From assembly GCF_005930355.1 (NCBI RefSeq), contig NZ_VDBO01000015.1, forward strand, positions 39,145 to 103,144: a stretch of 64,000 bases of DNA, read 5' to 3'. Made by a program: the position numbers and the translations under genes. This document shows, piece by piece, positions 56,381-64,000 of this stretch; the first letter of the stretch is position 1; each line of letters opens with the position of its first letter. This stretch comes from Paenibacillus sinopodophylli. Lineage in GTDB: Bacteria > Bacillota > Bacilli > Paenibacillales > Paenibacillaceae. A model generated the notes under the pieces. It was given only the letters and a program-made list of their open reading frames with translations, had not been told where the DNA came from and did no database searches.

Positions 56381-57139
56381 ATGACCCTTCATTTTCTGGT
56401 AAAAGCAGAGCAAACAGCACCTACTACAACAGATCCGGTTCATAACAAAGGCATTATGACGTTGTTCTCTCAAGCGAATTTCGATAAATTAAAGAGCATC
56501 ATGTATCCCAAGCAAGCCAGAAAAGGCGAGCATTTATTCTGGCAAGGCGACACCGCAGACAAATTATATTATGTCATCAAGGGCAGAGTCCGCATCACGA
56601 AGATGTCGGAGCTGGGTAAAAGCTTTGTCTTGTATTTGCATCAAGCTGGCGATTTATTCGGTCAAATTGATCCTTTTCAAGATTCCGTACAAGCCTTTAG
56701 CGCCGAGGTCACCGAAGATTGCGAAATAGGTATTATTTTGCGAAAAGATCTTGAAGTACTAATCTGGCAGCACGGCGATTTAGCGATCGAATTTATGAAA
56801 TGGATGGGTCTCGTTCATCGAATAACAGAAAGCAAATTTCGTGATTTGATGATGTACGGCAAACAAGGCGCGTTTTGCTCGCTACTGATCAGATTGAGCA
56901 ATTCCTACGGTATTCTAAGTGGCAAGCATGAGCATGTGCTGATCGACTATAAAGTCAACAATTCGGAACTAGCTGATATGATCGGCTCGACACGCGAGAA
57001 CATAAATCGGATGATAAGTGATATGCGTAAAGAAGAAGTACTCGAATTGCAAAATGGTTATATCGTCATTAAAAATGCTGCCTATCTGCGCAATATTTGC
57101 CACTGTGAAAATTGCCCAACGGAAATATGCAGAATGTAA
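56381..57139 (+). CDS. fnr: Fnr-type anaerobic regulator with C-terminal iron-sulfur motif
   Basis: A 252-aa Crp/Fnr protein: cyclic-nucleotide-like beta-roll (about 30-145; GDLFGQIDPF), then a helix-turn-helix (NNSELADMIGSTRENINRMISDM). The C-terminus reads CHCENCPTEIC: C-x2-C-x4-C matches the cluster ligands of B. subtilis Fnr, which binds a [4Fe-4S] cluster there rather than at the N-terminus as in E. coli. The usual role is oxygen-sensitive activation of fermentation and nitrate respiration genes. GAGGAG lies 9 nt before the ATG at 56381; the in-frame TTG at 56372 overlaps that spacer. A perfect Fnr box lies upstream. Confidence 0.9.
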   Translation: MTLHFLVKAEQTAPTTTDPVHNKGIMTLFSQANFDKLKSIMYPKQARKGEHLFWQGDTADKLYYVIKGRVRITKMSELGKSFVLYLHQAGDLFGQIDPFQDSVQAFSAEVTEDCEIGIILRKDLEVLIWQHGDLAIEFMKWMGLVHRITESKFRDLMMYGKQGAFCSLLIRLSNSYGILSGKHEHVLIDYKVNNSELADMIGSTRENINRMISDMRKEEVLELQNGYIVIKNAAYLRNICHCENCPTEICRM

Positions 57140-57152
57140 GATTATGCGATGA

Positions 57153-58105
57153 TCAATAATCCCCATCATCGTTCCCAGAACCCCCGTCAAGCAGCGCCAT
57201 CTGTTCTTTCATATATCGCGTACCATGTACAGCATGCTTAGGGCTAACCTCTTCAATGCGAACCAAATCCTGAGGGGTTAGTTCAACATCCACGGAAGCT
57301 GTATTTTCCTCCAAATAATTGATTCGTTTGGTTCCCGGAATAGGAAGTGCGTGATTAGCCATGGTCCATGCTAGAGCCAATTGTGAAGGTGTACAATTTT
57401 TTCAATAGCGATTTCCTTGATTTTATCTGCGATTTCTACATTCTTATTAAAATTCTCGCCTCGGAACCTTGGCATATATCTACGAAGATCATTCGCATCC
57501 AAATCTTCAAACACTCGAAGCTCGCCAGTAATAAAGCCTCTGCTTAACGGACTGTAAGCTACATGAGTAATGCCCAGTTCTCTTACAACAGGGAGAATCT
57601 CATCTTCAATATCCCGACTCCAAAGTGAATACTCGCTTTCTAATGCCGAAATTGGGTGGATCGCATGTGCACGACGAATAGTGGAAGCAGATGCTTCTGA
57701 CAGGCCAAGATAGCGTACTTTCCCCGCCTTAACTAAATCAGACATCGCCCCAATCGTCTCCTCGATCGGAACATTGGGATCTACACGATGCTGGTAATAG
57801 AGATCAATATGCTCCATATTTAATCGACGCAAACTCTCTTCCACTGCTTGTTTGACATAGTCTGGATGACCGCTAATGTTTTCATAATTAGGTGTGTAGG
57901 AAAACTTAGTCGCAATAATGGCTTGATCTCGACGCCCTTTGAGCGCTTTCCCAAGAAGCTCCTCGTTATGCCCATTCCCATAAACATCGGCAGTATCGAT
58001 CATTGTAACTCCTAATTCCAGCGCACGATGTATAGTCTTAATCGACTGTTCATCATTTGTTTCACCATACATACCCGGAGACATTCCCATAATTCCCAGT
58101 CCCAT
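57153..58105 (-). pseudogene. Aldo/keto reductase, frameshifted and N-terminally short
   Basis: The two parts of one enzyme lie in different frames. The first (58105-57390) has MIDTADVYGNGHNEELLG, FSYTPN, LYYQHRVDP and YSPLSRGF; the second, from about 57398 on, continues NCTPSQLALAWTMA to the C-terminus. They meet at a run of six A (57397-57402 on the minus strand); seven A would restore EKNCTPSQ. The N-terminal strand (about 20 residues, usually before GLGxMGMS) is also absent: the frame begins MGLGIMGMSPG right after the SDR stop. Two defects make it likely dead, though a sequencing slip in the A run is possible for the first. Confidence 0.8.
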
Positions 58106-58118
58106 TTTGATAAAAAGG

Positions 58119-58913
58119 TTAAAAAATAGTCGGCACCATTCCACCATCCATCCGAATTGGGGAGCCTTTAAAGGCGGATGCATATGGACTGCATACAAAT
58201 GTAGCAAGTCTGCCTATTTCGATAGGTCTGATAAATCGCTGTAATTCAGATTGCGGCAGGTTCGTTTTCATAAATTGCTTCTCTTTGTCCGCGAAAGTCA
58301 TCGCTTCATCCGAATAAATACGATCAATAATTTGATGTACATTCTCAGAAAGTGTTGGTCCCGGCAAGATCGTATTAACTGTAACTTCCTTTCCTGCTGT
58401 TAATTTAGATAAGCTTTTGGACAATGATAATAGCATGGACTTGGTCATACAATACTGGGGCATTTGTCCAGAAGGCATAACAGCTTCCTCACTCGCAATA
58501 AAGATAATGCGGCCATAATCATTTTTCAACATTTTGGGCAAATAAAATTTAGAAAGTCCGTTCGCAGCAAGAACATTGGTACGGAAATAGGTTTCCCATA
58601 CCTCGTCGCTAACATCCTCATATTTCATGATTTCATAGATCCCCATACTATTTACTAAAATATCGATTTCGGGGTATTTTTCAAATAATGCTTCTCTTTG
58701 CCCAATATCGACAATATCGGCAGCAGCATTTTGCGGGAAAGTATTCGGGAAACTTGTTTTGATTTCATTAACTATATGTTCTACGGCTTCATGATTACGC
58801 CCATTAATGAGGACATTAACGCCGGATTTGGCAAGCTCAATGGCTATTGCTTTCCCAATTCCTTTTGTAGATCCTGTAACTAAAGCTGTTTTGTTATTTA
58901 GTCCCATATCCAT
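58119..58913 (-). CDS. Short-chain dehydrogenase/reductase (3-oxoacyl-ACP reductase-like)
   Basis: A 264-aa SDR: cofactor motif TGSTKGIGKAIA, VNSMGIYE, Ser in FIASEEAVMPSG and catalytic YCMTKSML (Y-x3-K). GAAGGAG is too close to the first ATG (58919), so I choose the second, 58913. It is followed 13 nt later by the broken aldo/keto reductase, and preceded by an AraC regulator in the same orientation, which may have controlled both. Confidence 0.88.
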   Translation of the reverse strand: MDMGLNNKTALVTGSTKGIGKAIAIELAKSGVNVLINGRNHEAVEHIVNEIKTSFPNTFPQNAAADIVDIGQREALFEKYPEIDILVNSMGIYEIMKYEDVSDEVWETYFRTNVLAANGLSKFYLPKMLKNDYGRIIFIASEEAVMPSGQMPQYCMTKSMLLSLSKSLSKLTAGKEVTVNTILPGPTLSENVHQIIDRIYSDEAMTFADKEKQFMKTNLPQSELQRFIRPIEIGRLATFVCSPYASAFKGSPIRMDGGMVPTIF

Positions 58914-59101
58914 ATCCATTTCTCCTTCTCTTGTTGCGGGGTAGTACTTATATTACAGAGTATGGGTTGTACAGTAACTAGCTTCGCGCGCCAACGTTCT
59001 TGTTAGACACGCCAATTTGCAAAATATGTGCTAGTCCGCTAGGAAGATGAGAAATGAATAATTGGATCAACGATTTGCCGGATTGCTTAGCCATCCAAAT
59101 G

Positions 59102-60115
59102 TTAACGGGTTTGTATCGCATGCTCTGTACGCCAATTCGCGGGTGTATCCCCTTCCCAGAGGCGAAAGGCGCGGTAGAAAGAGTTCTGGTCTTGATAGCC
59201 AATCAAGAAAGCCACTTCTTTAATATCGAGAGAAGGGTCAGCTAAATACGCTCGTGCCTGCTCATGTCTAGCATGTGTTAACAGCTGCTTGAAGCTCGTG
59301 TTTTCGTCAGTAAGTCTACGTTGCAAGGTACGGTCGCTCATACTGAGCTCCTTCGCTACCGTCTGAATGTCCAATCGACCTCCTGTAAGGCTGCGTTTCA
59401 TAATCCACTTGACCATCTCGGCATAGGAGCGGCTTTGCTTCTGTTCATTCAATGATTGGTCAAGAATAGGCGTCAGAATCTCTAGCAACTCTTCGTTATA
59501 TGAGACAAAGGGACGATCCAGATCACTCCGATGCAATGTCAGCCGATTGCAACTCGCATCCATTCGAATTGGGCATCCAAAGTAAGACTCAAGAGCCTGC
59601 ACATCGCCCATCGATTGCGAAAATTCGACGTAATGCGCCTTCAAAGGTGAACCTGTGCCCCTGCGTCCAAGCTCCAGAAGAAATGCCAGAGTGAGACCCA
59701 CAAGTAGTGGCGGACCAGGTTGGTCCTTATTCAGCCATTCCAGTTCGATCAAACAGTGCTCACCATCCTCGGTGATCTGTAAGCTTTCAGGCGGGCAAAG
59801 CTGTTTATACCGAGCCATGCGGTTCAGGGCGTCGCGATAGTCTCGGGCATGGTAAGTCGCTAACACGGTCGGAGGGAACTTCGTTGTTTCATAAAAAGTC
59901 GCCATTTTGATGATTCCCTCGGCAGTATCACCGATAAGATCGGAGTAGGCTTGCCAAATAGCAAGATATTGGGATTGAGTAACTACCGTCTCCGTAATAA
60001 AGGTGAGCGGCAATTGTGCTATTCGGGCTACTTCGTGGTCCGCAATTCCTAATTGACGTATCCCTTCCCAAAACCCTGGCGATATTTTAATACGATCAGA
60101 GGTGTTAGACTTCAT
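59102..60115 (-). CDS. AraC-family regulator with arabinose-binding-type N-terminus
   Basis: A 337-aa regulator of the OruR/ArgR-like AraC group: an N-terminal Arabinose_bd-type domain (about 20-200, LGLTLAFLLELGRR in it) and a C-terminal AraC pair (VAKELSMSDRTLQRRLTDE; IGYQDQNSFYRAFRLWEG). GGAG lies 10 nt before the ATG. This subfamily is most common in Proteobacteria, so transfer is plausible. It should govern the SDR/aldo-keto pair downstream on the same strand. The 188-bp gap 58914-59101 holds no gene. Confidence 0.9.
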   Translation of the reverse strand: MKSNTSDRIKISPGFWEGIRQLGIADHEVARIAQLPLTFITETVVTQSQYLAIWQAYSDLIGDTAEGIIKMATFYETTKFPPTVLATYHARDYRDALNRMARYKQLCPPESLQITEDGEHCLIELEWLNKDQPGPPLLVGLTLAFLLELGRRGTGSPLKAHYVEFSQSMGDVQALESYFGCPIRMDASCNRLTLHRSDLDRPFVSYNEELLEILTPILDQSLNEQKQSRSYAEMVKWIMKRSLTGGRLDIQTVAKELSMSDRTLQRRLTDENTSFKQLLTHARHEQARAYLADPSLDIKEVAFLIGYQDQNSFYRAFRLWEGDTPANWRTEHAIQTR

Positions 60116-60192
60116 AAGCGCTGCACTCCTTTTCTACATATGGCTATCATTCCGCTACTCTTATTTATAAATTTATAGAAATTTATTATTGT

Positions 60193-60436
60193 ATGACAAC
60201 GGGAAATATAATCGAGGCGACGACGATTTCTAGCAATATGGGCATTTCACGTATTACCGTTAATGCGTATATGTCCCTTCTCGAAATGGCCAATTTCATA
60301 TACATTGCCTACCCTATTGATATGACTGGGAAAAAAGATTTTGAAAGTAAAGCCTAAAGTATATCTTACAAATTCTTCTATTAGGAACGCCGTTCTTGGT
60401 CATGGTGAAGACATAGATACAGCACACTTTGCTTAG
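60193..60436 (+). pseudogene. Remnant of a DUF4143-type ATPase protein
   Basis: The frame from ATG 60193 reads IIEATTISSNMGISRITVNAYMS.., a winged-helix typical of the middle of AAA/DUF4143 proteins, then stops at 60355. A +1 shift continues KPKVYLTNSSIRNAVLG, the next motif of the same family, to a stop at 60434. The N-terminal ATPase domain and the C-terminus are gone. Confidence 0.75.
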
Positions 60437-60466
60437 ACGTATTGAATAGTAAATCAAGATCAGGAT

Positions 60467-60900
60467 GTGTATCCGAATACGCTGAAGGTCATACGCATCT
60501 CAGGACGAGAGATTCGCGAAGCTTTGGAGAAGACAGCGGAGTATTTCGAGGTTAATGCACATGGAAACATAGCCGTTAATGAATCCTTCCTAAAGCCCAA
60601 GCCGCAGCATTTCAATTATGAGATGTGGAGGGCATTGACTATCAATTAGACATTTCAAGACCGATTGGTCAACGAGTGGCCTACTTAGAGCAGCTCGGTC
60701 AGCCACTGGCAGACCATGCGCTATCGACGTTGTCATGAATAACTATCGTGCTGCTGGCGGCGGTAACTATACGATGTTCCAGAATAAACCTGCCGTTAAG
60801 GACATCCCAATGGATATGGTACAATTAATGGCCGATTATATACAAGCACGCAGTCCTATTAAAGTGAGCACGAATCATAATTGGCGTATACAAAATCACT
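60467..60900 (+). pseudogene. Remnant of a 2',3'-cyclic-nucleotide phosphodiesterase / 5'-nucleotidase
   Basis: Pieces in three frames match the C-terminal substrate domain of CpdB/YfkN-type enzymes: YPNTLKVIRISGREIREALE (60467 on), GIDYQLDISRPIGQRV (about 60625-60680), and MNNYRAAGGGNYTMF with KDIPMDMVQLMADYIQ (60735 on). The metallophosphatase domain is missing. Several shifts separate the parts. Confidence 0.8.
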
Positions 60901-61010
60901 TTCTAAAATTTCAGCGATTGCATCTACCCCTTTTCAACAATCTCCTGATGCTTGTTAGTATACGATATCAACATAACCGCCCCCTACACTAGGATAATCG
61001 CATGTACGTT

Positions 61011-61077
61011 AATTGAACGACTGACTGCCACGAGGCAGCCATTTCAACATTGAAGTATCGTTTCCGGTTAGTTCAAT
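61011..61077. repeat. Repeat-like inverted element
   Basis: ATTGAAC at the left and GTTAGTTCAAT at the right enclose a GC-rich hairpin (CTGCC / GGCAG). The right arm is shared with the palindrome at 33149-33177, also beside a GCTGCC hairpin. It may be a small dispersed element or the scar of one. Confidence 0.45.
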
Positions 61078-61533
61078 CCTGCCTATGTATAACTCCATGC
61101 TTATAAATGGAATCAGCAAGAAACTCATCAATTGTATCAAAGAGCATAACTATTCCTTCAGTACTTCCCTCGTACCATTCTAAAATCGGTGGATTATCAC
61201 CTGCGCTTAATTCAAAAAATCTAATTTCATATCCCTAATGCATAGAGAATATAAAAGAACTCTCAGACAAAATTATTGAATCATTATTCTCGTGCAATAA
61301 TTTCTTAGCCTCATACTGAAGTTCCTTTAACAGAGAAAATTCATATTTGTACCTTGAAACAATCTTCCTGAATCATGCCCAGCAGCAAGAAAGTATTACC
61401 GATAAGACCACGGTAATTTGATTCCCATTTCTTGCTCAAGTACCTTGATTTCTGTTTCACTGCAACCTTTAAATGGGCGAACAGTATGTGAATTCTCATC
61501 ATACAGAAGCTTTAACAAATGATCCCTTTTCAC
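61073..61533 (-). pseudogene. SMI1/KNR4 (SUKH) immunity-type protein, decayed
   Basis: From GTG 61533 the frame reads EIKVLEQEMGIKLPWSYR, stops (TAA, 61396-61398), then goes on in frame with FLAAGHDSGRLFQGT. After a shift it reads ELQYEAKKLLHENNDS.., SMH-stop-GYEIRFF (a TAG where the family has Gln) and PPILEWYEGSTEGIVMLF. These are SUKH-family motifs. Two stops and a shift make it dead. SUKH proteins usually give immunity to secreted toxins; no toxin gene is seen here. Confidence 0.8.
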
Positions 61534-61548
61534 TACGAACAATAAAAA

Positions 61549-61628
61549 ATCCACAACCTTTTTAAACAGCATCCCCCTTTACTAAACACCATCTAACAAG
61601 TGGGATGCAGATTATTTCGGTTGTGGAT
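61549..61628 (-). terminator. Terminator of the SLH surface-protein gene
   Basis: A two-level stem: outer ATCCACAACC / GGTTGTGGAT and inner GCATCCC / GGGATGC; on the minus strand a T run follows. It starts 5 bp after the stop. Confidence 0.8.
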
Positions 61629-61632
61629 TATC

Positions 61633-64000
61633 CTATATAAAATTTAATAGTTTCAGCATACGCGAGAGAAGTGTAACCATTTCTGCTCGAGTTGCTTCTG
61701 CTTGCGGTTTGAAATTACCTTGCTGATCGCCTTTAATGATACCTAAACTAAGCGCTTGATAAATAGAATCCTCTGCCCAAGATGAAATAGATTCTACATC
61801 CGCTAAAGCTAATTCCCTTTCAGGTGCCTGCAAGGAAGGGTTAGCATAAGTAATTGCTCGGGTAAGCATAACCGCCAATTCCTCACGTGTCACACGGTTG
61901 TTCGGACGGAAAGACCCGTCACTATATCCATTGATTAACCCCGCCTGCTCAGCTGCAATAACATCTGCTTCATACCATTTCCCATCCACATCAGCAAAGC
62001 TTAATTCAGTGTTATTTAACGGAATACCTATTGCACGAACAAGTAATGCAGCCGTTTCTGCTCGTGTCAGCATACCATTCGGATCAAAGTTCATTTCATT
62101 ACGCCCTTGAACAATGAGCTTAGCTGCAAGTAACTCTACATCCGACTTTGCCCAATGATTCTGCAAATCTACAAAGCTAACTTGACGATCAATTACGAAA
62201 AAGTAGCCGTTTCGCTTACTCTTCACAATTGCAGTGACTTTACCATTCTCCTTCACAAATTGTGCGGGAACAAAGGTGAACACTTGCTTTTCTTCATCCC
62301 ACAATACAACTGTAGCAAAATCGGACTCTTGGCCATCAAGCTCAATCTTTCTTTCCACATAGGCTGTGAAAGCTGAGAGCTCATAGCTTCTACCTTGACC
62401 ATCTAGTCCATTAACGTTGAACGCAACTGGCCCTGCCCAAACGTTTGCACCAAGACTCTTCGTAACTTCAACAAATTCTGTTGTCGTATCAGCTCTGCCT
62501 ATTTTAATGGTTAGATCATGATTATTCCCTGCGATCGCCATTTCTTGAATGGGTATAGTAATTTCATCTCTTGCTGTGATGAATTGCAGTCTCATAGAAG
62601 GTGAAATGGCCGTTAACTGCGTTAACGTCGCTTGACTTATAACAAACTCTGCGACTTCAGTATCTGATTGGATTGTCACAAATCCTTTTTTCAAATCATC
62701 AAGTTTTAGTTCAACTCGTTGCTTTCCATTAGCTGTCATAGCCTCAATGTAATAGGATGCTCCAGCTCCAGAACTAGTATTACTGTTTGCAATAATGATT
62801 AGCGGATAAATGGCTTCATAAGTGGCACCATCAGCTGTGGTCGTCGCTTTAAGTGTTACGCTCTTATTCCCCTCTGTATAGGATGGGCGCTGCACATAAC
62901 CTGTCGCACCATCTACAAATTGATTATTCGAGGAAGCCCATTGAATGCTTCTGCCTTTATCATCGGTTGCTGGAAGACCGAGAGGTCCAATAACTGATGA
63001 AGCCGTATCGTTAGTAGCATAAGTTAATTTCGGAACATCATACACGTTGAGCATCGCAGTATTGCTCGTAACTTCATAGTTACCTAAACGTTGATTAGGA
63101 TCAATGATTTCAGTCTCTATCGTATAATTGCCCACTGGGCTGCTTTGCTCTGCATGCGTCACATACTTCACGGATATGTCATCGTTGTTCAGTACACCTG
63201 TTACAACACCGGTCAGGGAGGGATTCCCATTGTTCACCCAACGCGACATGGAGTGAGGAGTCACTGTCAGAGGCGCTTTCGTAACACTTAGACTGCCTGC
63301 GGTTTTCGTGACTTCATAATTTCCTAGCTTGTTATTCGGATCAACCAGTGCTGCTTCGATCGCATAGTTCCCTACATCGCTTGCCTGATCAGCACTCGTT
63401 GCGTACGATGCTGTAATTCCATCTGATGACAAACCACCAGTTATTGTTCCTGTGAAAACCGGATTGCTCATGCCATATTCACGCGTCGCATCGTTTGCGG
63501 TTACGGCAAGTGAAGCTTTCGTAACGCTTAGACTACCTGCTGTTTTCGTGACTTCATAATTTCCTAGCTTGTTATTCGGATCAACTAGTGTTGCTTCGAT
63601 TGCATAGCTCCCTACATCGCTAGCATGATCGGCACTCGTAGCATACGTTGCTGTTATCCCATCTGATGACAAACCGCCCAATACCGTTCCTGTGAATACC
63701 GGATTGCTCGTTCCATATTTACGAGTCGCATCATCTGCGGTTACGGCAAGTGAAGCTTTCGTAACGCTTAGACTGCCTGCTGTTTTCGTTACTTCATAAT
63801 TTCCTAGCTTGTTATTCGGATCAACTAGTGTTGCTTCGATTGCATAGCTCCCTACATCGCTAGCCTGATCGGCACTCGTAGCATACGTTGCTGTTATCCC
63901 ATCTGACGATAAACCGCCTAAGACCGTTCCTGTGAAAACCGGATTGCTCGTGCCATATTCACGCGTCGCATCGTTTGCGGTTACGGCAAGTGACGCTTTC
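61633..64000 (-). CDS. Large surface protein with MBG repeats and three C-terminal SLH domains (5' end outside window)
   Basis: The frame is open to the right edge (789 codons seen). From the edge down to about 63240 come 80-residue MBG-type repeats (GGLSSDGITA.YATSA and NNKLGNYEVTKTAGSLSVTKA), near-identical in DNA. A more divergent repeat, linker domains and three SLH domains follow (FVDLQNHWAKSDVELL; FADVDGKWYEADVI; LADVESISSWAEDSIY), ending LLNFI. SLH domains bind pyruvylated wall polymers, so it is anchored at the surface; the missing N-terminal part would tell its role (adhesion or enzyme). Confidence 0.9.
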   Translation of the reverse strand, partial: KASLAVTANDATREYGTSNPVFTGTVLGGLSSDGITATYATSADQASDVGSYAIEATLVDPNNKLGNYEVTKTAGSLSVTKASLAVTADDATRKYGTSNPVFTGTVLGGLSSDGITATYATSADHASDVGSYAIEATLVDPNNKLGNYEVTKTAGSLSVTKASLAVTANDATREYGMSNPVFTGTITGGLSSDGITASYATSADQASDVGNYAIEAALVDPNNKLGNYEVTKTAGSLSVTKAPLTVTPHSMSRWVNNGNPSLTGVVTGVLNNDDISVKYVTHAEQSSPVGNYTIETEIIDPNQRLGNYEVTSNTAMLNVYDVPKLTYATNDTASSVIGPLGLPATDDKGRSIQWASSNNQFVDGATGYVQRPSYTEGNKSVTLKATTTADGATYEAIYPLIIIANSNTSSGAGASYYIEAMTANGKQRVELKLDDLKKGFVTIQSDTEVAEFVISQATLTQLTAISPSMRLQFITARDEITIPIQEMAIAGNNHDLTIKIGRADTTTEFVEVTKSLGANVWAGPVAFNVNGLDGQGRSYELSAFTAYVERKIELDGQESDFATVVLWDEEKQVFTFVPAQFVKENGKVTAIVKSKRNGYFFVIDRQVSFVDLQNHWAKSDVELLAAKLIVQGRNEMNFDPNGMLTRAETAALLVRAIGIPLNNTELSFADVDGKWYEADVIAAEQAGLINGYSDGSFRPNNRVTREELAVMLTRAITYANPSLQAPERELALADVESISSWAEDSIYQALSLGIIKGDQQGNFKPQAEATRAEMVTLLSRMLKLLNFI
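63241..64000 (-). repeat. Tandem 240-bp repeats in the surface-protein gene
   Basis: Units start at about 63241, 63481, 63721 and 63961 with exact 240-bp period. The units at 63481 and 63721 differ at only a few percent of bases; the first is more diverged. They encode MBG domains. Recombination between units could change the length of the stalk. Confidence 0.9.

Noticed and set aside
57390..57405. Programmed ribosomal frameshift in the aldo/keto reductase
   Set aside because: A -1 slip on AAA AAA would give the right frame, but no pseudoknot is evident and the N-terminus is also missing, so plain decay or a sequencing slip is simpler.
63241..64000. Regular repeats as a possible CRISPR array
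   Set aside because: The 240-bp units are coding throughout and have no unique spacers.

Overview
The window looks like a chromosome segment of a Paenibacillus-type soil Firmicute. The signs are strong AGGAGG-type ribosome binding sites with some TTG and GTG starts, lipoprotein solute-binding proteins, YesM/YesN-type two-component pairs next to CUT1 sugar transporters, SLH-domain surface proteins, a Bacillus-type Fnr with a C-terminal iron-sulfur motif, and a copper-amine-oxidase 'stalk' protein. No rRNA, tRNA, CRISPR array or complete insertion sequence was seen.

Layout. From 1 to 31.3 kb everything is on the minus strand and is devoted to plant-glycan capture. Block A (1-8171): two permeases, a sensor kinase, an AraC-type response regulator, a solute-binding protein, and a heparinase II/III-like lyase that runs off the left edge. 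Block B (8474-17060): two permeases, a binding protein, a GH43 enzyme, a polyol-type dehydrogenase, then a kinase/regulator pair. Block C (17301-23370): two permeases, GH35, GH29 and a SurA/PrsA-like protein, with no binding protein of its own. Block D (23758-31306): a kinase/regulator pair, a binding protein, and a secreted beta-helix protein with a discoidin domain. C and D appear to be one system: the three transcription units share a promoter box with fixed spacing. GH29, GH35 and GH43 together suggest side chains carrying fucose, galactose and xylose or arabinose, such as xyloglucan, but the substrate is an inference.

From 31.6 to 39.2 kb lie mixed single genes: a small membrane protein whose 3' end seems replaced, a visibly GC-rich AraC/effector-binding regulator, a chemoreceptor, an orphan orotate phosphoribosyltransferase, a DUF1963 protein, an SLH/cadherin-like pseudogene and a secreted stalk-domain protein. 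Block E (39374-49273, minus) is a second oligosaccharide system of the LplB/LplC plus large binding protein type, with its own kinase/regulator pair and a GH2 enzyme. Divergent from it is an OmpR-type two-component system with an MMPL exporter (49434-53719).

From 53.8 to 61.6 kb the DNA is patchy: two oxidoreductases beside a TetR-like palindromic operator, an ABC ATPase stub, fnr with a perfect Fnr box upstream, a frameshifted aldo/keto reductase, an SDR, an AraC regulator, and a graveyard of three decayed genes (DUF4143 ATPase, cyclic-nucleotide phosphodiesterase, SUKH immunity-like). The right edge is the 3' part of a large surface protein with near-identical 240-bp MBG repeats and three C-terminal SLH domains.
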